This document shows, piece after piece, positions 8,883 to 18,058 of a DNA stretch of 64,000 nucleotides. The position numbers and the translations under genes are program-made. How positions within the stretch are numbered: position 1 is the stretch's first letter; the number at the start of each line of letters is the position of its first letter. Below the pieces are notes generated by a model. That model saw only the letters and a list, made by a program, of their open reading frames with translations. It was not told the DNA's origin and did no database searches. This DNA is from Geobacter sp. (lineage in GTDB: Bacteria; Desulfobacterota; Desulfuromonadia; Geobacterales; Geobacteraceae): positions 36,268 through 100,267 of the forward strand of contig JACOUQ010000027.1 in assembly GCA_016177775.1 (NCBI GenBank). Reading direction: 5' to 3'.

Positions 8883-9637
8883 AAAAACCTGTCATCGCCA
8901 TAGCTGGGCTGACCGCCTGTTCCGGCTGCCAGCTCACGCTCCTCAACTGCGAGGCTGAACTGCCGGAGGTGGCCGAACGGTTCGAGTTCGCCTGGTTCCC
9001 GATGGGGACAACGGGGGGGGACGACTGCGCCGCCATCGACGTTGCCATCGTGGAAGGTGCTGTATCCACGCCGGACGACCTGGAAACGCTCCTGAGGCTC
9101 CGAAGCAGGAGCCGCCTCCTCGTTGCATTCGGCACCTGCGCCCTCTGGGGGGGGATCGCCGCCATGAAGAACCATGAGCCGCGAACAGCTCTGACGGAAG
9201 CGGTCTACGGAGAGATGGCCGTAAACATCCGGACATTCAACCCGGCCCCGTTTCACCAATTCATCAAGGTCGATTTCGCCATCCCCGGCTGCCCGCCGGA
9301 GAAACACGAACTGCTGACCACCCTCGCATCCCTACTGAAGGGAACCTTCCCGGTATTCCCCCAATACCCGGTCTGCACCGAGTGCCGGAACCGGGAAAAC
9401 CGCTGCCTTCTCATCGAGGACAACGAGATTTGCCTCGGCCCGTTGATCCAGGCCGGGTGCAATGCGCGCTGCCCGGCAGTCGGAATAAAGTGCGAGGGGT
9501 GCCGCGGTCCGGTGACAGAAGCCAACGTGGCCGCGGAGACGGAGCTTCTTCTGCGGAAGGGGTTCACGCGGGAGGAGATCGAGAGCCGGATGAGGAGGTT
9601 TTGTCCGGAGTGGGACTTGTCTTCCCCCCTTTTGTAA
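8879..9637 (+). CDS. NAD(P)-linked [NiFe] hydrogenase, delta (small) subunit
   Basis: This 252-residue electron-transfer subunit starts with GTG, overlapping the previous stop as GTGA. Proximal-cluster ligands are visible in TACSGCQ, GTCALWGG and IPGCPPEKHE. A C-terminal cysteine-rich part (CTECRNRENRC, CLGP, CNARCP, CEGC) holds two further clusters, as in the small subunit of group 3 enzymes. The last residues run into a CCCCCCTTTT repeat. Its obligate partner, the NiFe large subunit, is not next to it but 8.8 kb downstream at 18400. Confidence 0.9.
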   Translation: MKKPVIAIAGLTACSGCQLTLLNCEAELPEVAERFEFAWFPMGTTGGDDCAAIDVAIVEGAVSTPDDLETLLRLRSRSRLLVAFGTCALWGGIAAMKNHEPRTALTEAVYGEMAVNIRTFNPAPFHQFIKVDFAIPGCPPEKHELLTTLASLLKGTFPVFPQYPVCTECRNRENRCLLIEDNEICLGPLIQAGCNARCPAVGIKCEGCRGPVTEANVAAETELLLRKGFTREEIESRMRRFCPEWDLSSPLL

Positions 9638-9656
9638 AGGGGGGCGAGGGGGGATT
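9624..9656. repeat. CCCCCCTTT/AAAGGGGGG hairpin repeat
   Basis: A C-run and G-run hairpin followed by a second G-run overlaps the 3' end of the hydrogenase delta gene. It resembles one half of the larger C/G-rich repeats in this window and marks the left edge of the accessory insert. Confidence 0.6.
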
Positions 9657-9678
9657 TAGGAATGCCGGGAGGAAAACC

Positions 9679-9714
9679 ATGATCGGAAATAAATCTGTTC
9701 ACTTTTATCTGTGA
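9679..9714 (+). other. Start-like remnant: strong ribosome site plus 11-codon frame
   Basis: GGGAGGA is followed at good spacing by ATG, but the frame closes after 11 codons (MIGNKSVHFYL). It could be the truncated start of a gene lost when the accessory DNA inserted, or a leader peptide. The rest of the spacer (9715-9958) is AT-rich and, apart from the palindrome at 9800, I see no gene in it. Confidence 0.3.
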
Positions 9715-9799
9715 GTTTATGTAGAGACTAGGCGGATTACAGTTAACAGCGTACCACTTACAGCTTTTAGCAGTATTTACTATCTTTACTTATATATAG

Positions 9800-9832
9800 T
9801 GTATCATGTGATACATGGTACCACATGATACA
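9800..9832. promoter_or_regulatory. Long palindrome upstream of kinase-WD40 gene
   Basis: The arms TGTATCATGTG and CACATGATACA are perfect 11-bp complements around an 11-base spacer, and an extra GTATCA/TGATAC pair is nested in the left half. It lies about 130 bases before the kinase start in AT-rich DNA. It is a candidate operator for an unknown regulator. Confidence 0.45.
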
Positions 9833-9958
9833 ACACCTAGAATATATTTACTATTGACTGAAATAAATGGCCACATGACCTTGATTTTGTCATGGGCTTT
9901 AATGTAAGCTTTTATTGTAATACAAATTTAGGCTCCTCGTTGTTTAAAAGAAGGCGAC

Positions 9959-12900
9959 ATGGGATTCTTCAACAAGCTATTCGGTGGCGCTGGGAAACGT
10001 TCTGACGGTGATCTTGGCCCAGCCGCTGAAGAATTGCTCAAAAAAATCTACACCTTAATGACCGACGAGGCGGTTCAGAACAATAAGTATCCGCCAGAAT
10101 TTCAGCAGCTTATGGTTGCCGGCGGGGCCGTTGACGCGCTCGCTGGAGCTGAAGGCGACTTCGGACGCGACCTCGGCAATCCCATTCCCGTCAATGGGCC
10201 AGTTGGAGAGCTGGTCTACATCTCCAACATGACACTGCCAAATGGGGTCAAAGTCATGGGACACCGACTCGGCACCGTTGGTCGCATTGACGTGTACGAG
10301 ACGGTAGCCCTTGACGGCTCCCAGTGGGACCTTCTCTACTTTGATATGTATCACACGCGCAAGTCGCGGCAGTTACCCAGCGGCTACCACTTCCTTTCAA
10401 CTCCTGAAGCCTTCCTTTTTGCAACGAACTCCAATGTTCAAGATTTCCCTGGCGGAATCTATGAGGCGATGCAGGAATGCTCGGAACGAATAGTCGGGAT
10501 GCCCCTGGTCGCTCCACAACTCCGGGACGTTCAGCTTTTTAGGAGTTTCTCCCGCCCAGAAGCACACATGAAGAGAATTCAGGCCCTGCAAGGCCATTCT
10601 CCCCCGCACAAGGAACCAATCCCTCACACTCCTCGCACCCTCCCTCACTACCAGCCCGGCGACACCATTCTCGCCAACTACCAAGTGGAAGATGTCATCA
10701 CCACCGGGGGGATGGGGGTCATTTATGTCACCACCCACACGGGGTGGAAGGTGAAGGTAGCCATCAAGTCTCCCACGGAAGAGATGCTCAGTTACAGGGA
10801 TTTCTCCACCCGTCTTACCAGGGAAGCAGATGCCTGGATCAACCTGGGACTTCACCCCAACATCGCCTATTGCTACTTTGTAAGGGAGATAGAAGAAGTC
10901 CCCCATCTCTTTGTAGAATATGTGGATGGGGGGAATCTCAGGGAATGGATAGATACGGGTAAGTGCAGCGATCTCAAAATCGCGCTCGATCTTGCCATCC
11001 AGTTTTGTCATGGCATGGCCTATGCCCATAGCAAGGGGATGATCCACAGGGACATCAAGCCCGAAAACATCCTCTTGACGAAGGATGGTATCCTCAAAAT
11101 CACTGACTTCGGCATTGCCCGCTTCGGTGGCGATGTGACCTCTTCTCTCTCCCTTGCCGATACCACCAAGACCAGAGGCTTTATCGGCACTCCCGCCTAT
11201 GCATCCCCTGAACAGTTAAGAGATGCCCATAACGTGCGTGAAGAGACGGACATCTTCTCTTTCGGGGTCACCATCTGGGAGATGCTCTTAGGCAGAAGAC
11301 CCTATCGCATCGCCATTGAGAAGCAACCATTCCCCGAGCCCTTATCCTTGAGAACTGATCTTCCTGATGAGCTGGCAACGCTTCTCGCCACTCTCGTTGC
11401 CTATGACGAGGAAGACCGCAAGGCCCTGGGTGGATTTGCGACCTTGGCCGAACGTTTCAAGGTCCTCTACAACGGTCTCTTTCACGAGTCCTCTCTTCAC
11501 TCTATCCTTGAAACCCTTGACCTCAAGGCAGACAGCCTCAATAACCGTGCTGTCTCCTACCTGGAACTGGGGAAGGAAGAAGAGGCCGCACGCTGCTGGG
11601 AACAAGCCCTGAATGAAGATCCTCAGCATCTGGAGGCTACCTTTAATTATGGGTACTACCAGTGGCAGAATGGTGCGCCGTACCATAAGGTGTTGAGGCT
11701 TCCAATGTCAAACCTCACGGGCATCCATGGAGGTAAGCCTGAGTACTGGCTTCTTCTTGCATGGCTCTACTACGGACAGGGTGAGATTGATGCCATAGAG
11801 GAGATACAGAATTCGGCCCACAAGGTCACTGATCCTGGATTTTTAAAACTGTATTACGACCTCAACAGCCCTACGGGAAGATGGGTACGTATCTTTAAGG
11901 GGCATAGTAACTCTGTATACTCTGTAGCCTTCTCCCCTGACGGCAGATACGTTCTCTCTGGTAGTGAGGACAGCTCCCTCAGGCTCTGGGAGGCAGCAAC
12001 GGGCAGGGAACTTAGGCGTTTCGAAGGGCATAACAAATGGGTACACTCCGTCGCTTTTTCTCCTGACGGAAAATACGTCCTCTCGGGTAGCGGTGACAAG
12101 ACCCTCAGACTTTGGGAGGCAGCGACCGGCAAGGAGCTCAAGCGTTTTGAGGGCCATAGCGACTCTGTATGGGCCGTCGCCTTTTCTCCTGATGGCAGAT
12201 ACGTCCTCTCGGGTAGCGGTGACAAGACTCTCAAGCTCTGGGAGACAGCAACCGGCAGGGAAATCGGGCGTTTCGAGGGGCATGTCGACAGGGTAATGTC
12301 CGTTGCCTTTTCCCCTGACGGCAGATACGTCTTCTCAGGAAGTTGGGACTGGACTCACATGCTCTGGGAAACAGCGACAGGCAAGCTAGTCGGGTTATTC
12401 GCGGAGTATAGTAAATGGGTACACTCTGTCGCCTTCTCCCCTGACGGCAGACACGTTCTCTCTAGTAGTGATAAGACCATTAGACTCTGGGAAACAGCGA
12501 CCGGCAAGGAAGTAAGGCGTTTTGAGGGGCATAGCGACTGGGTACACTCTGTCGCCTTTTCCCCTGACAGCAGATACGTCATCTCGGGCAGTAGGGACAA
12601 GACCCTCAGGCTCTGGGATGTGGCGACCGGCAGCGAACTTGGGTGTTTCGAGGGGCATAGTTACCCTGTACTCTCCGTTACTTTCTCCCCTGACGGCAGA
12701 TACGTCCTTTCTAGTAGTGACAAGACAATCAGGCTCTGTCAATTAAAATCCTTAACAAGGGCACCAGAATCTAGCAGTTATCCCGTCCTATCTCGTATCA
12801 GGCCTCCAAGCGAGTTGCTCACAGAGTCAAGAGAAGTCCAGCTTCTCCTCGCCTCAGCTACTGCCAGCATCCAGAGAGGCTCCTTTATGGAGGCTCACTC

Positions 12901-13945
12901 ACTTCTTCGACAAATCCAAGTCGGTCATGCTTACGAAAGAAACAAGGAGGTCCTCGACCTTATCACCTTCTGCGGCATCAAGGGGCTGGGGAGACATAGT
13001 GCTATCAGGTCAGGGTGGCATGCCGCCACCTTCAAGGGGCATAACGACTCTGTATTGTCCGTTACCTTTTCCCCTGACGGCTTATACGTCCTCTCGGGAA
13101 GCGACGACAAGACCCTCAAGCTCTGGGAGACAGCGATCGGCAAGGAACTCAGGCGTTTTGAGGGTCATAGCGACTCTGTATGGGCCGTTTCCTTCTCCCC
13201 TGACGGCAGATACGTCCTCTCGGGTAGTTCTGATAAGACTCTCAGGCTCTGGGAGACAGCAACTGGCAAGGAACTCAGGCGATTCGAGGGGCATAGCGAC
13301 TGGGTACATTCCGTCGCCTTCTCCCCTGACGGCAGATACATTCTCTCGGGTAGTTTTGACTTTACCCTCAAGCTATGGGAGACAGCGACCGGCAAAGAGA
13401 TCAGGCAATTCAAGGGGCATAGTAACTTTGTATTTTCCGTCGCCTTCTCCCCTAACTGCAAATATATTCTCTCGGGTAGTGGAGGGATAGATAATTCAAA
13501 CATAGACAATACCCTCAGACTTTGGGAGACAGAGACCGGCAATGAAATCAGGTGCTTCGAGGGGCATAGCAACACTGTACACTCCGTCGCTTTTTCCCCT
13601 GACGGCATATACATACTATCGAGTAGCGAAGACAGGACTCTCAGACTTTGGGAAGCAGCGACCGGCAAGGAGCTCTGGCGCTTCCAGGGGCACAGTGACA
13701 TGGTAACCTCCGCCGCTTTTTCCTCAGACGGCATATACGTCCTCTCGGGTAGTAGGGATGAGACCATCAGGCTCTGGAAGACTGCGACCGGCAAGGAAAT
13801 CAAACGTTTCGAGGGGCATAATCAGTATGTAGCCTCAGTCGCCTTCTCCCCTGACAGCAGATACGTCCTCTCTGGCAGTTCTGACAACACCATCCGTCTC
13901 TGGGAAATCGATTGGGAATGGGAGTTCCCGGAAGGAAGCAGGTAA
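9959..13945 (+). CDS. Ser/Thr protein kinase with 14 WD40 repeats
   Basis: The protein has 1328 residues. Residues 1-210 form an unrecognised domain (with NPIPVNGPVGELVY). Residues about 230-500 are a Hanks-type kinase with all key parts: glycine loop TTGGMGVIY, lysine in VAIKSP, catalytic HRDIKPEN near 362 and DFGIARFGG near 382. A helical, TPR-like stretch (about 510-640) follows, then two blocks of seven WD40 blades (about 643-935 and 1020-1325) separated by a helical insert of about 85 residues. Blades are nearly identical to one another (SVAFSPDGRYVLSGS), suggesting recent duplication. There is no signal peptide or membrane segment, so it is cytosolic. An AAGG ribosome site precedes the ATG. 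The FRG gene follows by 9 bases. It probably senses a partner through the propellers and phosphorylates it; the target is unknown. Confidence 0.93.
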   Translation: MGFFNKLFGGAGKRSDGDLGPAAEELLKKIYTLMTDEAVQNNKYPPEFQQLMVAGGAVDALAGAEGDFGRDLGNPIPVNGPVGELVYISNMTLPNGVKVMGHRLGTVGRIDVYETVALDGSQWDLLYFDMYHTRKSRQLPSGYHFLSTPEAFLFATNSNVQDFPGGIYEAMQECSERIVGMPLVAPQLRDVQLFRSFSRPEAHMKRIQALQGHSPPHKEPIPHTPRTLPHYQPGDTILANYQVEDVITTGGMGVIYVTTHTGWKVKVAIKSPTEEMLSYRDFSTRLTREADAWINLGLHPNIAYCYFVREIEEVPHLFVEYVDGGNLREWIDTGKCSDLKIALDLAIQFCHGMAYAHSKGMIHRDIKPENILLTKDGILKITDFGIARFGGDVTSSLSLADTTKTRGFIGTPAYASPEQLRDAHNVREETDIFSFGVTIWEMLLGRRPYRIAIEKQPFPEPLSLRTDLPDELATLLATLVAYDEEDRKALGGFATLAERFKVLYNGLFHESSLHSILETLDLKADSLNNRAVSYLELGKEEEAARCWEQALNEDPQHLEATFNYGYYQWQNGAPYHKVLRLPMSNLTGIHGGKPEYWLLLAWLYYGQGEIDAIEEIQNSAHKVTDPGFLKLYYDLNSPTGRWVRIFKGHSNSVYSVAFSPDGRYVLSGSEDSSLRLWEAATGRELRRFEGHNKWVHSVAFSPDGKYVLSGSGDKTLRLWEAATGKELKRFEGHSDSVWAVAFSPDGRYVLSGSGDKTLKLWETATGREIGRFEGHVDRVMSVAFSPDGRYVFSGSWDWTHMLWETATGKLVGLFAEYSKWVHSVAFSPDGRHVLSSSDKTIRLWETATGKEVRRFEGHSDWVHSVAFSPDSRYVISGSRDKTLRLWDVATGSELGCFEGHSYPVLSVTFSPDGRYVLSSSDKTIRLCQLKSLTRAPESSSYPVLSRIRPPSELLTESREVQLLLASATASIQRGSFMEAHSLLRQIQVGHAYERNKEVLDLITFCGIKGLGRHSAIRSGWHAATFKGHNDSVLSVTFSPDGLYVLSGSDDKTLKLWETAIGKELRRFEGHSDSVWAVSFSPDGRYVLSGSSDKTLRLWETATGKELRRFEGHSDWVHSVAFSPDGRYILSGSFDFTLKLWETATGKEIRQFKGHSNFVFSVAFSPNCKYILSGSGGIDNSNIDNTLRLWETETGNEIRCFEGHSNTVHSVAFSPDGIYILSSSEDRTLRLWEAATGKELWRFQGHSDMVTSAAFSSDGIYVLSGSRDETIRLWKTATGKEIKRFEGHNQYVASVAFSPDSRYVLSGSSDNTIRLWEIDWEWEFPEGSR

Positions 13946-13954
13946 AGGCGGAAT

Positions 13955-14812
13955 ATGATTATTTCTCCTAAAAACCCAGATACATCTATAGATCTCTCAA
14001 CTCAGGAATGGATACCTGCGACACTTGACGGCTTCATGGCTGAAATGAACCATATAATTTCGTCATGTCGAAGCAAAAACTCTATGGTCTTGTTCCGAGG
14101 TCACAGAAAGAGAGAATGGCTACTTGATTCGACATTCGTCCGTTCATGTAAGGCATCTCTGTTCGGATTACCACCGGAGGCACGGCTCTCATCGGAAATC
14201 ACGGGGTCGATGGTGTTGCACCGCGTATTTCTCAACCTGTTTTTACTCAAATATGGTGTACTCGTAAGACCAACGCCGGAGCTCGAAGAATTGTCAGCGA
14301 AAGAGGGGATAGATGCTTGGTTTGAACTGATGAAAAGGTATCAACAATATCAGAATAAAGACCTCGCACATTTGAAAGGTTCAAATCTGGTGGATTGGAC
14401 AGAGTCCTCAGATGTCGCTATATACTTTGCTAACTGCAAAAGGGATGGAGCTGGCGCAGTTTACATATGCGACGCTACTGCGACAGGAAAAACTTTGCAA
14501 ACAATCCCTGTCGGTGAGATTCTCTACAAAATGAATGAAGCAGGGAATGCAGGCAAAGCGCTAGGTTGCCCGTTGTTGTTCTGTCCACCTAAACAGATTC
14601 ATTGTATACGCGCAAAGAATCAGCAGGCAATGTACTTTGCTCAGATGGATCTGCGGGCTGATTTGGAAACGCAATGGAGATTATGCGAGAAAAATCCTGG
14701 AAACGAGACAATATTGATCAAGCTGGTGCTTCCTTCAGGTTGTGAGGAAGATGTGGAAAAGTACCTAGTCAACAAAGGCATAACAGACAAATTCATTTAT
14801 CCAGATGGATAA
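13955..14812 (+). CDS. FRG-domain protein
   Basis: This 285-residue protein shows the FRG domain signature: a phenylalanine-arginine-glycine motif (VLFRGHRKREWLLDSTFVR, residues about 44-62) and a central segment like LVDWTESSDVAIYFA (about 148-162). FRG domains occur in many mobile and defence-linked proteins, but the biochemical activity is not established. Base composition looks more AT-rich than the flanking core genes. The gene is packed against the kinase gene and overlaps the next gene by 8 bases, so the three are one transcription unit. Confidence 0.8.
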   Translation: MIISPKNPDTSIDLSTQEWIPATLDGFMAEMNHIISSCRSKNSMVLFRGHRKREWLLDSTFVRSCKASLFGLPPEARLSSEITGSMVLHRVFLNLFLLKYGVLVRPTPELEELSAKEGIDAWFELMKRYQQYQNKDLAHLKGSNLVDWTESSDVAIYFANCKRDGAGAVYICDATATGKTLQTIPVGEILYKMNEAGNAGKALGCPLLFCPPKQIHCIRAKNQQAMYFAQMDLRADLETQWRLCEKNPGNETILIKLVLPSGCEEDVEKYLVNKGITDKFIYPDG

Positions 14813-15266
14813 CACAATGCGTGAACTCGCAAAGATAGTCATGACATCCGCAGCCACTATCCTTGGCGGAGTGATTGTGCTCATTGCAGGGCAATTGCTC
14901 TCGAAATTCTTCATAGAGCCGCTCCAGGAGTTCAAAAAACTCCTTGGAGAAATCCGCTACTCGCTTGTTTTCTTTGCTCGCGAGATACATACACCAATTT
15001 CCGGTGACAAGGATATTTGCGACAAGGCATCGGAAGCTCTACGCAAGCACTCTTGTGATCTTAGGTCAAAGGTGGCAGCAATACCCTTTTACGAATTTAT
15101 GTCAAATCGTTCAAGCGGTTTCCTCCCAAACAAGGCATCGGTATTAGAGGCTGCAAGGTTGTTGATAGCCTTGTCTAATTCGGTACATAAAGATGATCGT
15201 TCAATGAATTTCGATCTCAAGAGGAAAATATATTCGTTGCTGGGCTTTGGCTCGATTGATGAGTAG
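14805..15266 (+). CDS. Small membrane protein of unknown function
   Basis: The 153-residue protein has one N-terminal membrane helix (residues about 10-35, with ATILGGVIVLIAGQLLSKFF) and then a soluble helical part. I recognise no family. It starts inside the end of the FRG gene (8-base overlap), implying coupled translation. The AT-rich composition matches the FRG gene. It may anchor the FRG or kinase product at the membrane; that is inference from context only. Confidence 0.7.
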   Translation: MDNTMRELAKIVMTSAATILGGVIVLIAGQLLSKFFIEPLQEFKKLLGEIRYSLVFFAREIHTPISGDKDICDKASEALRKHSCDLRSKVAAIPFYEFMSNRSSGFLPNKASVLEAARLLIALSNSVHKDDRSMNFDLKRKIYSLLGFGSIDE

Positions 15267-15343
15267 TTCATCATCAAACAACTGGATCAGCATATGCGCT
15301 TCATAGTATGTGAGCCGAGTATCGCAATAACAAGGACTTTGAG

Positions 15344-17653
15344 ATGAAACTCCTCTCCCAATCAATTGGAACCGCCTGGCAGATTGCCGCCTGGGAGGCA
15401 TCCACGGCCTCTTCCCAGTTCATAGAAAAAGAGCATTTCGTCATCGGCATTCTGAGTTTGGAAAAGGTGTTGGCCGGTAAACCAGAGGAGATGGGGCTTG
15501 ACCGACGGCAATGGAACCAAGTGATGGGCGAATGCGCCGCGTTGAAAGAAGTCCTCCGCCCCGTGGGACTTGACATGACGAGGCTGCGTCGTGAACTGCG
15601 AAAGCGCCTGCGAAAAGGTTCCCATCAGCATACGGGAAAAGTCATCCACCGAAGCCCGGAGTGCAAGGCAGTCTTTCAAATTGCCGATACGCTGGCCGGA
15701 AACGCGCAGGAAGTATCTACCCTGCATCTACTGGCTGCAATCGTGGGCGATCCGGGCACGCTGCTCGGGCAGCTTCTGCTGGAAGCGAGCGTGAACAATG
15801 CCGAGCTAAAGAAAAACCTCCTGGAGCGTGCCGCGCAAGGGTATCAACTCCCCGCGGATGACGGGATGCCGGAAGAAAAGCCCCAATCGTATCTTGAGCG
15901 CTTCGGCCGCGACCTGACCCAGGCAGCGCGGGACGGAAAACTCGGTCCTTTTGTCGGCAGGCGGGACGAACTTTTGCAAACCATCCAGACCCTTGCCCGG
16001 AACACCAAGAACAACCCGGTACTGATGGGTGAGGCGGGCGTCGGCAAGACCGCCATCGTCGAAGCCCTTGCCATGCGCATAATCGAAGGAAAGGTCCCAG
16101 ATTTCCTGAAAGAGAGCAGGATTGTCGAACTGAACATGGGAACGCTAGTGGCCGGCACAAAGTATCGCGGCGAGTTCGAGGAACGCCTGACCAGGATTGT
16201 GGAGGAAACCATGGCGCAGAAGGAGGTCATTCTCTTCATTGACGAGCTCCATACCTTACTGGGAACCGGCAAAGTCGGTGACAGCCTGGATGCGGCCAAC
16301 ATCCTGAAGCCGGCATTGGCGCGGGGAGAGTTGCGATGCATCGGGGCGACCACGATTGCCGAATATCGCCGTCATATCGAATCGGACTCGGCCCTGGAGC
16401 GGCGTTTCGATAAGATCATAGTTGAAGAGCCTTCGCGGGACGAATGCATCGAAATGCTCAAGGGAATCCGTGGCAAACTGGAGAAACACCACGGCTGCGT
16501 CATATCCGACGGCGCCATTGCAAGCGCGGTGGACCTTTCCATCCGCTTCGACAGCGACCACCGGCTGCCGGACAAGGCAATCGACCTTCTGGACCGCGCC
16601 GGGGCAACCTTGCAGGCCCCTGTCCTTACGATGGTGCCCCGGAAAGAGGTTGCAGCCGGAGAAGTAACCGAAGCGCTTATTGCAAAGATGCTGGCCGTGA
16701 AGACCGACATCCCTCAGGAGGTCATTTCCGGTCATCTTGAAGGCGGGTTCAGGAAACTCCTGCAAGGTCTCAAAGAGCGACTTGGCAAACGAATTATCGG
16801 CCAGGATGAGGCAATCCGGAAAGTCTCCCAGAGATTGCTGGTGACTTATAGCGACATCAGTAGCCGCAGGGGGCCGCTGGCAGTATTCCTCTTCCTTGGG
16901 CCTAGCGGCGTGGGAAAGACCGAGCTTGCCAAGGCGCTGGCAGACGAACTTTTTGGTAGCGAGCGCAACCTGATTCGGCTGGATATGTCGGAGTTCATGG
17001 AAGAGCACAGCATCGCCAAGCTGGTCGGCTCTCCCCCCGGTTACGTCGGATACGATGAAGAAGGGCAACTCACCGGCAGATTGCGGACAAAGCCCTACTC
17101 GATTCTATTGCTTGACGAAGTGGAGAAGGCGCATCCCAAGGTCTTTGACCTGTTCCTGCAGTTGTTCGACGAGGGACGGATCACCGACGCGAAGGGAAGA
17201 ACGGTGGATGCCAAAAACTGCATCGTTATCATGACTTCCAACATCAGGCAGAAGGTGCAAAGGCTCGGATATGGCGCCCAGGACGAACAAGAGAAACCAG
17301 GAGGTATCCCGGAATTGAAAGAATTCTTCCGCCCGGAACTGCTCAACCGGATTGATGAGAAAATTGTGTTCCTAAACCTTGAAAGAGAGGATATCCGGGC
17401 AATCCTTGCACCAATGCTGAAAGCTTTATCTAACACCATGGAAAAGCGGCACGGCATTGCTCTGGAGATCGATAAGGGTGTGGTGGAATTTCTGATTGAA
17501 AAAGGCTATAGCCCGGAATATGGAGCGCGGGAACTTCGGCGGGTCGTGGAGATGGAGCTTGAGGCGAAGATTGCCGAGAGGCTGATTGACGCGGAAGAAG
17601 CTCCGACTGGACTGAAGGCGGTTTTACGGGATGGAGCTATTGTTTTGGCGTAG
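15344..17653 (+). CDS. Clp-type double AAA+ ATPase (ClpA/ClpC-like)
   Basis: The protein (769 aa) has an N-terminal Clp repeat domain (residues about 1-150), a first AAA+ module (Walker A GEAGVGKTA near 229, Walker B ILFIDELHTL near 296) and a second (GPSGVGKTELAKALADEL near 519, LLLDEVEKAH near 587). The join between the modules is short, so the coiled-coil middle domain of ClpB is absent and the layout is ClpA/ClpC-like. At the position of the ClpP-docking loop ([LIV]-G-[FL]) it has LGY within RLGYGAQ, a near match, so association with ClpP is possible but unproven. No clpP or clpS is adjacent. It follows the membrane-protein gene by 77 bases on the same strand. Confidence 0.9.
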   Translation: MKLLSQSIGTAWQIAAWEASTASSQFIEKEHFVIGILSLEKVLAGKPEEMGLDRRQWNQVMGECAALKEVLRPVGLDMTRLRRELRKRLRKGSHQHTGKVIHRSPECKAVFQIADTLAGNAQEVSTLHLLAAIVGDPGTLLGQLLLEASVNNAELKKNLLERAAQGYQLPADDGMPEEKPQSYLERFGRDLTQAARDGKLGPFVGRRDELLQTIQTLARNTKNNPVLMGEAGVGKTAIVEALAMRIIEGKVPDFLKESRIVELNMGTLVAGTKYRGEFEERLTRIVEETMAQKEVILFIDELHTLLGTGKVGDSLDAANILKPALARGELRCIGATTIAEYRRHIESDSALERRFDKIIVEEPSRDECIEMLKGIRGKLEKHHGCVISDGAIASAVDLSIRFDSDHRLPDKAIDLLDRAGATLQAPVLTMVPRKEVAAGEVTEALIAKMLAVKTDIPQEVISGHLEGGFRKLLQGLKERLGKRIIGQDEAIRKVSQRLLVTYSDISSRRGPLAVFLFLGPSGVGKTELAKALADELFGSERNLIRLDMSEFMEEHSIAKLVGSPPGYVGYDEEGQLTGRLRTKPYSILLLDEVEKAHPKVFDLFLQLFDEGRITDAKGRTVDAKNCIVIMTSNIRQKVQRLGYGAQDEQEKPGGIPELKEFFRPELLNRIDEKIVFLNLEREDIRAILAPMLKALSNTMEKRHGIALEIDKGVVEFLIEKGYSPEYGARELRRVVEMELEAKIAERLIDAEEAPTGLKAVLRDGAIVLA

Positions 17654-17659
17654 GGGCAT

Positions 17660-18058
17660 TCACACAAGAAGCACAGAGGGAACTGTGTCGAGCTTTTCCG
17701 CCGTACCCGCGAATTTTCGGTCAAAGGTGGCAATGCCTGCCAGTTCCGCGCTGCCGGCGAGATGGAGGGCATCGGCGAAGTCCATTCCCTCCGCGTACCA
17801 GGTGAGTGCCTGGGCAACGTTGGCGGCATCTTCCGTTTCCATGTCCGGCAGGCCGAGAATATGGAGCAATCGCTCGTGAACGGTATTTCTGGGGAGATTG
17901 TAACCGGCGGGGGAAGATAGGACCCAGGCAAGCTCCAGGAGAACGGTCTTCAGGACGAAGCATCGGTTGCGGCCAAGAAACGCGGTCGCCAGGGCCGCCT
18001 GCTCACGGTCGTCCTTCACCGCGTAACGGACCAGGACATTGGTGTCGACGGCGATCAT
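17660..18058 (-). CDS. vapC: PIN-domain toxin, VapC type
   Basis: The 132-residue PIN-domain ribonuclease has acidic residues at the expected places: D5 in VDTNVLVRY, E in LLELAWVL near 42, and D residues in MDFADALHLA and TFDRKF. VapC toxins cut specific RNAs when freed from the antitoxin. The gene is convergent with the Clp ATPase gene, and its ATG overlaps the antitoxin stop by four bases. The N and C termini look complete. Confidence 0.88.
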   Translation of the reverse strand: MIAVDTNVLVRYAVKDDREQAALATAFLGRNRCFVLKTVLLELAWVLSSPAGYNLPRNTVHERLLHILGLPDMETEDAANVAQALTWYAEGMDFADALHLAGSAELAGIATFDRKFAGTAEKLDTVPSVLLV

